DNA of 9,353 bases, from contig CALMPB010000089.1 of assembly GCA_937871985.1 (NCBI GenBank), positions 1 to 9,353 of the forward strand, written 5' to 3'. The position numbers and the translations under genes were made by a program. The DNA comes from an uncultured Burkholderiaceae bacterium (GTDB taxonomy: Bacteria; Pseudomonadota; Gammaproteobacteria; Burkholderiales; Burkholderiaceae). Under the pieces are notes generated by a model. It was given only the letters and a program-made list of their open reading frames with translations. It was not told the origin of the DNA and did not search any database. This document shows positions 1 to 6,767 of the stretch, one piece after another (positions within the stretch are counted from its first letter, which is position 1; every line of letters begins with the position of its first letter).

Positions 1-1
1 C

Positions 2-2305
2 ATCGCCGGCCAGGCCTATCAACCAGCCCTCGATGCGCTGGAGTCCGCGACCGGAGTCAAGGGGCTGAACCCCTTCGATCCTCTGACGCGCGCCTCGGAC
101 GAGGCGGTCAGGCGATATGCTCCTGATCCGCTAACCACGGGCACGGCCGGCCAAGTGGTCAACGGCGTGGCCGACGTCCTGACGCAGGTCGGGTTGGGTA
201 CCGGTCTATTCGCCGCCGGCGGGGCCTCCGGCGTCCCCCTCGTTTACGGCGGTGCCGCGACCGCCGGCGGGGCCACCGGGCGATCCAGATTCCAGGAACT
301 ACGCGAGCAAGGGGTGGACGCAGACACTGCGGCGAACGCAGCATTTGTGGATGCGGTGACGACCGGCGGCGGCGTTTTGGTGCCGGGTGCGATCGGGTAT
401 AGCGGCATCGCCGCGCCGGTGGCTGCCCTGGGCGTACGCACAGGTGCGCGTGCCTATCTCGGTGCCAACGTTGCCTACGGCGCAGCGACCAATATGGCCA
501 TAGGCATCGCCCAGAGGGCGTCGACGTATGAGTTGCTCAAGGGCGCAGGCTATGACGCGATGGCGGAGCAGTATCGTCCCTTGGATGGTGCAGCGTTGGC
601 CGCCGAGGGAATTCTTGGCGGCGTGTTCGGTGCTGTAGGGTCGGCCGCCGGACTTCCGCAGCGCGCCACCGCTACAGTGGATGCTGCGATGGCGGCGCGG
701 GATGCCGCGCACGCGAACATCGGAACAGCGCCGGGCGTGCCAGCAGAGCCTGCGACAGCCAACGCCCACCGCGGCGCGCTGGAGGAAATTCTGGCGGCGG
801 ACGCCGAAGGGCGTTCAGCGGATGTCGGCCGAACGGGCGTGCAGGATCAGACATTTGTTCCGCGCGCCAGCGACCCGACGCCGGCGCGCCAGGCGCTCGG
901 CTACTACGCCGATGAATTGCCGGCCGGCCAGCGCTTCCTGCCGTCACAGCGTGTGGCGACCATAGACCTGACCATGCGCCGGGAGCTTCGATTCGATGCT
1001 CCGGAGCTCAACGAATTCGCCGCTTCGGTTGAACAGCAGTACGGCCTTCCGCCGGGGCTATTGAACGCACTGAAGAACGCCGGCGAGCGGAGCAACAGCA
1101 ACCAGGTCAGTCCGGCCGGGGCGCGCGGCGTCATGCAGTTCATGCCGGAAAACCTGCGCAAGTACGGCGTCGCGGATGCGACCGACCCATTGCAGATGAT
1201 CGACGCCGCGGGCCGATACCTGCGGGACACCATGCGGCAGTACGGCGGAGACATCGATGCGATGATCGCCGACTACAACGGCGGGCCGCGCCAGGCGCGC
1301 GAAGTCCTCGCTGGCCGGCAGCCCCGAGCGAAGGAAACGCGGGATTACCTGGCACGCGTGCGCGAATACCTGGGCCGGGATACGTGGGCGAGCCGAGGCC
1401 CTGCAGATGAAGGCGCACCGTTCCAGCGCTTCCCCGCCGAGCAGGCGCGAGCGGCGGCCAATATCGAACAGGAAATCGGCGCGGTGGAGGCCGAGCGGGC
1501 GGATCTGTTGACCTCCTTCGGACAGGCGGCGGATCTTGGCGAAGTGTCTTCCGTGCGTGCCGAGTTGCTGGATTTGACCGCGCAGCGAGACCAGTCTGCT
1601 GCGGATGCCGTGCCGCGCCAGCGCGCCAAGGAGATTCAGGCCGAGACTCCGCGCACGAGCTACAAGCAGGCACTGTCTCAGGCCAATCGGGAGATCAAGG
1701 CATCGGTTCAGGATCTGGATGCGCGTATTGCCCGCCTACAGGGCTTTCTGGAAAACAACCAGACGGCGGCACAGGCCGCGCAGCGTTTGGCGGACCTGGA
1801 TATGCGCCTGGCAGACCTCGAACAGAACCGGGCAGCCATCGAAGCGCCAGCTACGCGCCCGGCTCCGATTGCTGCGGCGGTGCAGGAAATGGCGGCGCAG
1901 CGCGGTGGGCAGGGCGCCGTATCCGACGCCACATCGGCGCCCGGCGCTGTTGCTGAACCAGGTGCGCGACCTGCAGCCCGAGTGGATTCCGGCGGACGGG
2001 GTGCGCTGCCCGCGGAAGGAGCGCACCGCGTGGCGCCGACGGAGCCCGGATTAGCAGCCGAGCCAGCGGGCCGGGCGTCGCAACCCGGCGCGCGCGAGGC
2101 GGCACCTGTTGATCTGGAAACCCAGGCGGGCCTGGCACGTCTGGACGAGGTTGGCGACATCCGAGTGCGCGAAGAGGATGCCGAAGGAAACGTGCGCGAG
2201 GTCTCCTTGCGCGATCAACTGAATGAAGTGCAGGCAGAGCAGGCATACAGCAGGCCGGAAGGATTCCGCGCCGCGGTGGCATGCTTCCTGCGATTGGGGG
2301 CATGA
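2..2305 (+). CDS. Internal virion (ejection) protein with lytic transglycosylase domain, 5' end outside window
   Basis: The reading frame is open from position 2, so the true start lies left of the window; the GTG at 155 is only the first in-window start-like codon. The N-terminal part is rich in Gly/Ala with several hydrophobic stretches (about 170-660). A soluble lytic transglycosylase (SLT) domain spans about 1000-1380: the likely catalytic Glu is the GAG at 1085-1087 (context NAGERSNSNQ), followed by SPAGARGVMQFMP and later DYNGGP, the usual SLT blocks. Heptad-rich, Glu/Gln/Arg-rich segments at about 1450-1600 and 1660-1850 look like coiled coils, and then comes an Ala/Pro-rich linker. 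Known role of such fusions: locally opening peptidoglycan during DNA ejection, as in T7 gp16. The position before a second large internal protein supports a virion rather than a lysis role. The family is confident; the exact virion location is inferred. The stop overlaps the next start (ATGA). Confidence 0.85.
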   Translation: MAGQAYQPALDALESATGVKGLNPFDPLTRASDEAVRRYAPDPLTTGTAGQVVNGVADVLTQVGLGTGLFAAGGASGVPLVYGGAATAGGATGRSRFQELREQGVDADTAANAAFVDAVTTGGGVLVPGAIGYSGIAAPVAALGVRTGARAYLGANVAYGAATNMAIGIAQRASTYELLKGAGYDAMAEQYRPLDGAALAAEGILGGVFGAVGSAAGLPQRATATVDAAMAARDAAHANIGTAPGVPAEPATANAHRGALEEILAADAEGRSADVGRTGVQDQTFVPRASDPTPARQALGYYADELPAGQRFLPSQRVATIDLTMRRELRFDAPELNEFAASVEQQYGLPPGLLNALKNAGERSNSNQVSPAGARGVMQFMPENLRKYGVADATDPLQMIDAAGRYLRDTMRQYGGDIDAMIADYNGGPRQAREVLAGRQPRAKETRDYLARVREYLGRDTWASRGPADEGAPFQRFPAEQARAAANIEQEIGAVEAERADLLTSFGQAADLGEVSSVRAELLDLTAQRDQSAADAVPRQRAKEIQAETPRTSYKQALSQANREIKASVQDLDARIARLQGFLENNQTAAQAAQRLADLDMRLADLEQNRAAIEAPATRPAPIAAAVQEMAAQRGGQGAVSDATSAPGAVAEPGARPAARVDSGGRGALPAEGAHRVAPTEPGLAAEPAGRASQPGAREAAPVDLETQAGLARLDEVGDIRVREEDAEGNVREVSLRDQLNEVQAEQAYSRPEGFRAAVACFLRLGA

Positions 2306-4872
2306 TGAGGCAGGAATGCATCGAAGCGGTATCGCAGGCGCTGGGCCGGGCCTTGACGCAGGCGCAATCCCAGGACATCGAGAACCGCATCGCGCGTGCC
2401 ATGCGGCAGCTCGCGGTAGATGATCTGAATGGATGGCGGGCAATGAGCGAAGCTGACCGCCTGGCGGCGGCGGCTGAACGCGCCGCTGCAGATATGCAGG
2501 CGGAAGTCGCTCTCAAGGAACGCCGTATCGCGCTGACCGCATTGCGTCATGACGCCGTGCATTCATACCTGGAGCGGTCCAGGTTTAGCCCCATCGACGC
2601 CCTTGCTCGATCGCTGATGTTTATGTCGGATGGAAAGAGCGGCACGCTGTCTGTCGAGAGCAAGACACAGGCTATCCGGAACCATGCGCTTGGTCAGATG
2701 CTCGATGTGTTCGACACAGCGAAGGGAGGGCTGCTAGGCCTCGTGACTGACCCGGCCAAGACCTTGGCCATCGCGCGCGAGCTGCGCGGCACCAGAACGG
2801 GGGACGCGGACGCCGCCAGGGCGGCCCAAGCATTCCGGGACGTGTCGACTCAGCTGCGCGAGCGATTTAATCGTGCCGGCGGCGATATCGGTCGCCTGGA
2901 GAACTGGGGTTTCCCGCAATCACACAGTCAGCATCTCGTCGCCACTGGCGGCGGCGGCTTGAGGGGGGACGCCGCGCGCGCCATGTGGGTTGACGACGCA
3001 ATCGCCGGGCTTGACCGCGGCCAGTATGTGAACGAAAACGGCACCTTGATGAACGACGGCCAGCTCCGGGAATTGCTCTCGGCGGCCTGGGAGACGCTGG
3101 CGACCAACGGCGCCAACAAGATCGAACCTGGCCGGGGGCTGCCAGGCCGGGGCCTGGTGGCGAACCATGGTAGCGCGGAACGGATCCTACACTTCAGGGA
3201 CGCCGAGAGCTACATCCGCTATGCGGAGAAATACAGCGAATCGACCATCCTGGAGACGATGCGGCGGCACGTTGAGGGGCTGGCGCGCGACATCGCGCTG
3301 ACTGAGACTTTCGGGCCGAATCCCCACCTGGCATTTCGCTACTGGCGCGAGCGTGCCACCCAGCAAATGAAGATGCGGGAGCCGGAGCGCACCGAGAAGA
3401 TCGAGGCGAAGGCCCGCTGGCTGGACACCGTGTACCAGAACACGGCCGGCACCAAGGAACCGCCAGTCAACGCCGCGCTGGCCGAGGGCATGGATACGTA
3501 CCGCGCCGCCAACGTTGGGGCACGTCTTGGATCTGCGGCTTTGGTGGCTGCAATTACTGACCCGGCCACCAGCGCGCTCACGGCTGTGCACAATGGCATT
3601 CCGGCGTGGCAGGTGATGGCGAATGAAGTCCGAACCCTCAACCCGGCGAACCCTACTGATAGGCGGGTGGCGTTACGCGCTGGGCTCGGCATCAACCAGT
3701 ATCTGGGCGCCATGAATCGCTGGGGTATGGATGGCATGGCCCGGGACGGCCAGGTTTCCGGCAGGATCGCGCGCTACGCGGGTGGCATGGCAAGTGCGGT
3801 CATGAAATTCTCAGGTATGAACGCGGTGACCCGAGCTGGGCAGCAGGCTTTCGGCTCTGTGCTGCTCGATTCTCTAGGGGAAATGACCCGAGCGGCTGGT
3901 GGTCTGGATGCGGCGCCGAACGCCAAGCTCGCGCGGCGCCTGAAGGATGCCGGGATTGGAGACACGGTCTATAGCGTCTGGAAGTTGGCTCAGCCGGAAG
4001 ACTGGCGCGGCATGGGTGATTCCGTGTTGACGGCCGAGAGCATTTACCGGGTTTCCGATGAAGCGCTGGAGGCCGCCGCGCGGGCGGAGAACACGACGCC
4101 AGCCAGGCTGCGAGAGCGTGCGGCGACGGAGTTGATGGCGTATGTCGACGGCGAGACAAACATGGCGATCATTGAGCCGGGCGTGCGTGAGCGGACCGCG
4201 CTCTATGGCGGCACACGCCGCGGCACGCTGGGCGGGGAAGTGCTGCGCGGCGCTCTGCAGTTCAAGGCGTTCCCGATATCTATCCTGATGCGACACGGTG
4301 CCAGGGCGATGTCCATGCCCACCGGCATAGGCAAGATCGGATACAGCGCCGCGCTGATCGGGATGACTACGCTTTTGGGCGGCGTGGCGCTACAACTGGG
4401 CGAGGTTGTATCTGGGCGCGATCCCCAGGACACGACGAATCCGCAGTTCTGGTCCCGCGCACTGCTCAAGGGCGGCGGCCTTGGCATCTTCGGGGATCTG
4501 ATGTTCCAGGATTACACGAAGTACGGATCGTCGGTCGGTGCGCTGGCTGCCGGCCCGCTCGGTGGTGACATCGAGGACCTGACCAAGCTGGTGTTGGCGA
4601 ACATCCAGCGCGGTGCAGAGGGGAAGGATACGGATGTCGGCGCTCGAGCAGTGCGCATGCTCAAGGGGAAGATCCCGTTTGCCAACCTCTGGTACACGAA
4701 GGCCGCGACGGACCGGCTGCTGTTCAACCAGCTGCAGGAGTTGGCATCGCCTGGGTACCTACGGCGCATGGAGCAGCGCGCGCGCACGGAGTTTCAGCAG
4801 CAGTACTTCTGGCGGCCGGGCGAGGCAGTACCGCAGCGTGGACCGGACTTGGGTAGGGTGCTGGCTCAGTGA
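2302..4872 (+). CDS. Large internal virion / ejection-type protein
   Basis: About 856 residues from the ATG at 2302, which overlaps the preceding TGA as ATGATGA. The ATG at 2305 is equally possible, and an in-frame ATG at 2281 lies inside the upstream gene with no well-placed ribosome site. No enzymatic motif is evident. Visible features are a charged helical N-terminus (QECIEAVSQALGRALTQAQ), a long mixed helical body, a hydrophobic Ala-rich patch around residues 410-430 and a second around 680-700 (SAALIGMTTLLGGVALQL), and a C-terminus ending in RRMEQRARTEFQQQYFWRPG plus a Pro-rich tail. I recognise this C-terminal style from uncharacterised internal proteins of podovirus-like prophages. The pairing with an SLT protein, the size and the two amphipathic/hydrophobic patches suggest a component of the ejected channel. 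That role is inferred from position. The last 7 nt overlap the end of the convergent membrane-protein gene. Confidence 0.75.
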   Translation: MMRQECIEAVSQALGRALTQAQSQDIENRIARAMRQLAVDDLNGWRAMSEADRLAAAAERAAADMQAEVALKERRIALTALRHDAVHSYLERSRFSPIDALARSLMFMSDGKSGTLSVESKTQAIRNHALGQMLDVFDTAKGGLLGLVTDPAKTLAIARELRGTRTGDADAARAAQAFRDVSTQLRERFNRAGGDIGRLENWGFPQSHSQHLVATGGGGLRGDAARAMWVDDAIAGLDRGQYVNENGTLMNDGQLRELLSAAWETLATNGANKIEPGRGLPGRGLVANHGSAERILHFRDAESYIRYAEKYSESTILETMRRHVEGLARDIALTETFGPNPHLAFRYWRERATQQMKMREPERTEKIEAKARWLDTVYQNTAGTKEPPVNAALAEGMDTYRAANVGARLGSAALVAAITDPATSALTAVHNGIPAWQVMANEVRTLNPANPTDRRVALRAGLGINQYLGAMNRWGMDGMARDGQVSGRIARYAGGMASAVMKFSGMNAVTRAGQQAFGSVLLDSLGEMTRAAGGLDAAPNAKLARRLKDAGIGDTVYSVWKLAQPEDWRGMGDSVLTAESIYRVSDEALEAAARAENTTPARLRERAATELMAYVDGETNMAIIEPGVRERTALYGGTRRGTLGGEVLRGALQFKAFPISILMRHGARAMSMPTGIGKIGYSAALIGMTTLLGGVALQLGEVVSGRDPQDTTNPQFWSRALLKGGGLGIFGDLMFQDYTKYGSSVGALAAGPLGGDIEDLTKLVLANIQRGAEGKDTDVGARAVRMLKGKIPFANLWYTKAATDRLLFNQLQELASPGYLRRMEQRARTEFQQQYFWRPGEAVPQRGPDLGRVLAQ

Positions 4873-5165
4873 CCCGTCCGAACCCAGCCGATCAGCCGAC
4901 CGATCGTACTGGGCCAATGCCAGATCACCAGAGAGGCAGCTAGCAATCCAAGGCCACCATGAAATGAGAGGGTGATATGCCCCCTGTATAGGAGAATCGC
5001 GCGTATCAGTTCGTCGGCGAACGATGCTGGTAGCTGGCCCCAGGGAGCGGATCGACTGGCGTTTACATAGATGTGGTAGAGGCCGACAGCTATGAAGGCA
5101 AGGGCAACCGCCATTACAAGCACGGCTATTCGTTTGCGGGGACAATCGAGTGCAGGAACCTTCAT
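4866..5165 (-). CDS. Small two-helix inner-membrane protein, candidate superinfection exclusion (SieA position)
   Basis: Ninety-nine residues. Two transmembrane segments are visible: about residues 13-33 (IAVLVMAVALAFIAVGLYHI) after a Lys/Arg pair, and about 64-84 (LSFHGGLGLLAASLVIWHW) before Arg residues. This predicts both termini in the cytoplasm and a short external loop. The start ATG overlaps the stop of the upstream RHH gene as ATGA. An excellent ribosome site (AAGGAG on the minus strand, 5174-5179, 8 nt from the ATG) sits in the end of that gene, so translation is probably coupled. The 3' end runs convergently into the ejection-protein gene with a 7-nt overlap and no terminator between them. 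Its place between ejection genes and a Mnt-like repressor is that of sieA in P22, whose product is a membrane protein blocking DNA entry by related phages. There is no sequence similarity that I can assert; this one is shorter, and the function is a positional inference. Confidence 0.7.
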   Translation of the reverse strand: MKVPALDCPRKRIAVLVMAVALAFIAVGLYHIYVNASRSAPWGQLPASFADELIRAILLYRGHITLSFHGGLGLLAASLVIWHWPSTIGRLIGWVRTGH

Positions 5166-5665
5166 TTGTCCTTCTCCTTGTCGTCGGTCGTCTCCACATG
5201 CCGCACTTTCTTCAGTTTGACTGTGTGCGGTTTCGTGCCGTCGGCGCGGCCTTCGCCTTTAACCACGGTTCCCTTTTCGACAGACGTAATCAGAACTGTA
5301 TCCCCCGTCTCCCTATCCGTAAAAAGAGGAATGTCGCTGGTGGGGCCGGTAGATATGGTCTCGTCGTCGGCCAGGATGCCGTACTTCACCAAAAGGTGAT
5401 TAAAAAGCTCGGTGGTGGCAAGTGAAAATTCCTTCCGAATTTTGTCGCCAACGGCGAGATCGTTGTCCGGCGTCGCGAGGATAGCTTTTTCCCTTTCGTT
5501 CTCAGCTGTACGAATCTCGTCGACTTTGTCCAGATAGAAGTATCTGGCTAGCATGTGAACGATCTGGGCGTTCATGCTTCTGCCGCTGGCTTTGGCTGCT
5601 GCCTCGACGCGATCCTTTAGATCTTGGGGCAGCCGCAATTTGTATTGAGGATCGGTTTGCTTCAT
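5162..5665 (-). CDS. Mnt/Arc-family ribbon-helix-helix repressor with long C-terminal extension
   Basis: 167 residues from the ATG at 5665. The N-terminus TDPQYKLRLPQDLKDRVEAA followed by ASGRSMNAQIVHML is a clear ribbon-helix-helix domain: a beta strand with alternating contacts Q7, K9, R11, Pro13 starting helix A, the GRSMNA turn, then helix B to about residue 43. It reads closer to P22 Mnt (DPHFNFRMP... NGRSMNS) than to Arc. Mnt is about 82 residues; here some 85 more follow, first a charged helical stretch, then a beta-rich segment (TGDTVLITSVEKGTVVKGEG) and a Lys/Asp-rich tail, suggesting an added oligomerisation or partner-binding domain. I chose the start because it gives the canonical short arm before the strand; the frame stays open further upstream, but that would add unrelated residues and cross the operator region. 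No strong ribosome site is visible. It is divergent from the Arc-like gene and probably represses both directions from the intervening dyads. Confidence 0.85.
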   Translation of the reverse strand: MKQTDPQYKLRLPQDLKDRVEAAAKASGRSMNAQIVHMLARYFYLDKVDEIRTAENEREKAILATPDNDLAVGDKIRKEFSLATTELFNHLLVKYGILADDETISTGPTSDIPLFTDRETGDTVLITSVEKGTVVKGEGRADGTKPHTVKLKKVRHVETTDDKEKDK

Positions 5666-5676
5666 GGCGTCGATGA

Positions 5677-5743
5677 TGGACCAAAAAGGTGTTGACTTCA
5701 ATGGACCTATAAGGTCCAATCCAATTACGGACCTAGTAGGTCC
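5677..5743. promoter_or_regulatory. Array of three RHH operator-like dyads in the divergent control region
   Basis: Two near-identical inverted repeats are visible: TGGACCT-ATA-AGGTCCA (5702-5718) and GGACCT-AGT-AGGTCC (5729-5743). A third, degenerate copy is TGGACCA-AAA-AGGTGT (5677-5692). Centres are at about 5685, 5710 and 5736, so the spacing is 25 and 26 bp. Within each dyad the GGWCC cores are 10 bp apart, about one helical turn, as expected for two RHH dimers side by side. From memory, the P22 Mnt operator is also built from a GGTCC and a GGACC core about 10 bp apart. The array lies between two divergent RHH genes and overlaps a candidate rightward promoter. That it is an operator is an inference, but the repetition and spacing make it strong. 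Confidence 0.8.
5692..5720 (+). promoter_or_regulatory. Candidate rightward promoter overlapping the operator array
   Basis: TTGACT (5692-5697, five of six matches to the -35 consensus) and TCCAAT (5715-5720, four of six matches to the -10 consensus) are separated by 17 bp. The -10 hexamer overlaps the right half of the central dyad, and transcription would start near 5727, just before the third dyad. A bound repressor would therefore occlude it. The -10 match is modest, so this is a weak call. I could not identify an equally convincing leftward promoter for the Mnt-like gene, though it must lie in the same 90 bp. Confidence 0.35.
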
Positions 5744-5755
5744 ATTGGAGATCGA

Positions 5756-5923
5756 ATGAAGGAAACTCAATCTGCCCCCCAACTCAAACTGCGTATTCCG
5801 GCCGAAATGCGCGATTGGTTGCAGGAAAAAGCCCAACGCAACTTCCGGAGCATGAACGCGGAAGTGGTCCATCGCTTGGAACAATCCCGTCAAGCCGAGC
5901 AGCCCCAGGAGGCCCGCCAATGA
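5756..5923 (+). CDS. Arc-like ribbon-helix-helix DNA-binding protein, 55 aa
   Basis: Fifty-five residues, beginning MKETQSAPQLKLRIPAEMRD. It is almost exactly the size of P22 Arc (53). The strand carries Q9, K11 and R13 before Pro15, aligning with Arc contacts Q9, N11, R13. Helix A runs to about residue 29, FRSMNAEVVHRLE forms the turn and helix B, and a short Gln/Glu-rich tail follows. The ATG at 5756 has GGAG (5747-5750) five bases upstream. The stop overlaps the next start (ATGA), and the end of this gene contains the ribosome site of the antirepressor gene, so the two are translationally linked. By family and position it is probably a repressor of its own operon and hence of the antirepressor, acting at the upstream dyads. 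Its contact residues are the same as those of the divergent Mnt-like protein. Confidence 0.85.
   Translation: MKETQSAPQLKLRIPAEMRDWLQEKAQRNFRSMNAEVVHRLEQSRQAEQPQEARQ
5907..5912 (+). promoter_or_regulatory. Consensus Shine-Dalgarno site for the antirepressor gene
   Basis: AGGAGG, a full match to the anti-16S sequence, sits 7 nt before the ATG at 5920 and inside the last codons of the Arc-like gene. It is the strongest ribosome site in the control region. It fixes the antirepressor start at 5920 rather than at the upstream in-frame start-like codon near 5815. It implies high translation once the operon is transcribed, which fits a protein needed quickly during induction. Confidence 0.75.
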
Positions 5924-6564
5924 CCTCCGTTACCGTTACGCCTCAAAAGTTGCCGCGCGTAGCGTGGAATGGTGTACCCGTGGTTACCACGGCAGTCCTG
6001 GCGGCGATGTACGAAACGTCCACTGTCCGTATTCAACAGAACCATGACCGCAACGATGGTCGCTTTATCGAAGGGAAGCACTATTTCAAGGTTGTCGGGC
6101 AGGATTTGAAGGCGTTGCGACTATCTCTGAGCGAGTCGCAAATCTCGGCGAAGGCCCGGTCGCTGATTCTATGGACCGAGCGAGGCGCTGCCCGGCACGC
6201 CAAGATGCTGGAGACAGATAAGGCATGGGAGGTCTTTGAAGTCTTGGAAGATAGCTACTTCCAGAACCGTAGCTTGCGTACGAGTCCGAGAGACCGCCGT
6301 CATATCGTGCACAAGGAAGTGGACATTTCCATCGATCGCGGCCTGCCGCTCTCGATTGTGCAGGGAAATGTGAACCGTCGCGTCGGCGTTCGCCGTCATC
6401 GAGACATGACCAGGGATCATCTGGTGGTGGGCGACGCCTATTGCGACCGATTGATGGCGCGCTCGGAAACGGATGAGGATCGGGAATTGGTCGGGCTGAA
6501 CTCGATTGCGCTCTATGGTGAATCGCGTCAGCTCCCGCTGCTGGGCATGGGGATGGCGAAATGA
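5920..6564 (+). CDS. ORF6N-domain phage antirepressor-like protein
   Basis: 214 residues from the ATG at 5920. Residues of about 10-110 match the ORF6N domain found in phage antirepressors. The successive blocks are WNGVPVVTTAVLAAMYET, the RIQQNHDRNDGRFIEGKHYF segment, LWTERGAARHAKML, and TDKAWEVFEVLEDSYF. The C-terminal ~100 residues include HIVHKEVDISIDRGLPLSIV and end with LLGMGMAK; I do not recognise this part, and it may decide the partner. Known role of such proteins: binding and inactivating a phage repressor (in P22, Ant inactivates c2) or acting as DNA-binding regulators. The gene sits in one operon with Arc-like genes on both sides, with 4-nt overlaps at both ends. Control is expected through the upstream operators. 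The antirepressor role is inferred from domain plus context; the domain call is confident. Confidence 0.85.
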   Translation: MTSVTVTPQKLPRVAWNGVPVVTTAVLAAMYETSTVRIQQNHDRNDGRFIEGKHYFKVVGQDLKALRLSLSESQISAKARSLILWTERGAARHAKMLETDKAWEVFEVLEDSYFQNRSLRTSPRDRRHIVHKEVDISIDRGLPLSIVQGNVNRRVGVRRHRDMTRDHLVVGDAYCDRLMARSETDEDRELVGLNSIALYGESRQLPLLGMGMAK

Positions 6565-6767
6565 GCCGCGAACCGCAGGACGCCGACAAGTACATCATCC
6601 GCTTCCCGGACGGCCTCCGTGCCCGCGTCAAAGCGCAGGCCCAGCACAACCGCCGCTCGATGAATGCGGAGATTGTGCTGATGATCGAGGCAGGACTTGA
6701 ACGTACCCCCAGCGATTTGTCATCATGTTCAGGACAGACCGAGAGGGATGCACCATGTCAACCCTGA
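6561..6767 (+). CDS. Second Arc-like ribbon-helix-helix protein, 68 aa
   Basis: Sixty-eight residues. DADKYIIRFPDGLRARVKAQ followed by NRRSMNAEIVLMIEAGLE is a complete RHH fold: strand, helix A, turn, helix B. A 20-residue Ser/Thr/Cys-containing tail follows. Aligned on the helix-starting proline, the contact positions are K10, I12 and R14, unlike the Q-K-R set of the other two RHH proteins, so a different or degenerate target is expected. The start ATG overlaps the antirepressor stop as ATGA, with GGGGA (6549-6553) 7 nt upstream. The last 13 nt overlap the next small gene. P22 has no Arc-type gene at this place. It could be a repressor of another operon, a modulator of the same one through mixed dimers, or part of a toxin-antitoxin pair with the downstream small ORF; the sequence does not decide. 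Confidence 0.8.
   Translation: MSREPQDADKYIIRFPDGLRARVKAQAQHNRRSMNAEIVLMIEAGLERTPSDLSSCSGQTERDAPCQP

Noticed and set aside
4613..4975. Rightward open frame overlapping the end of the large virion gene
   Set aside because: It is Arg/Ser-rich out-of-frame sequence, a typical shadow of a high-GC gene. The in-frame protein has a coherent C-terminus.
4873..5755. CRISPR, tRNA or phage attachment site in the lower-GC control region
   Set aside because: Only three short dyads are present. There is no repeat-spacer pattern, no tRNA-like fold and no integrase nearby.
5815..5919. Longer N-terminus for the ORF6N protein
   Set aside because: It overlaps the Arc-like gene in another frame, while the ATG at 5920 has a perfect AGGAGG at 7 nt and an ATGA overlap.
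5666..5920. Leftward reading frame continuing upstream of the Mnt-like start, which would add 85 residues
   Set aside because: It would cross the operator array and most of the Arc-like gene on the other strand. The ATG at 5665 gives a canonical short N-terminal arm before the RHH strand.
5900..6000. sar-like antisense RNA across the Arc/antirepressor junction, as in P22
   Set aside because: No convincing leftward -35/-10 pair or leftward terminator is visible here.
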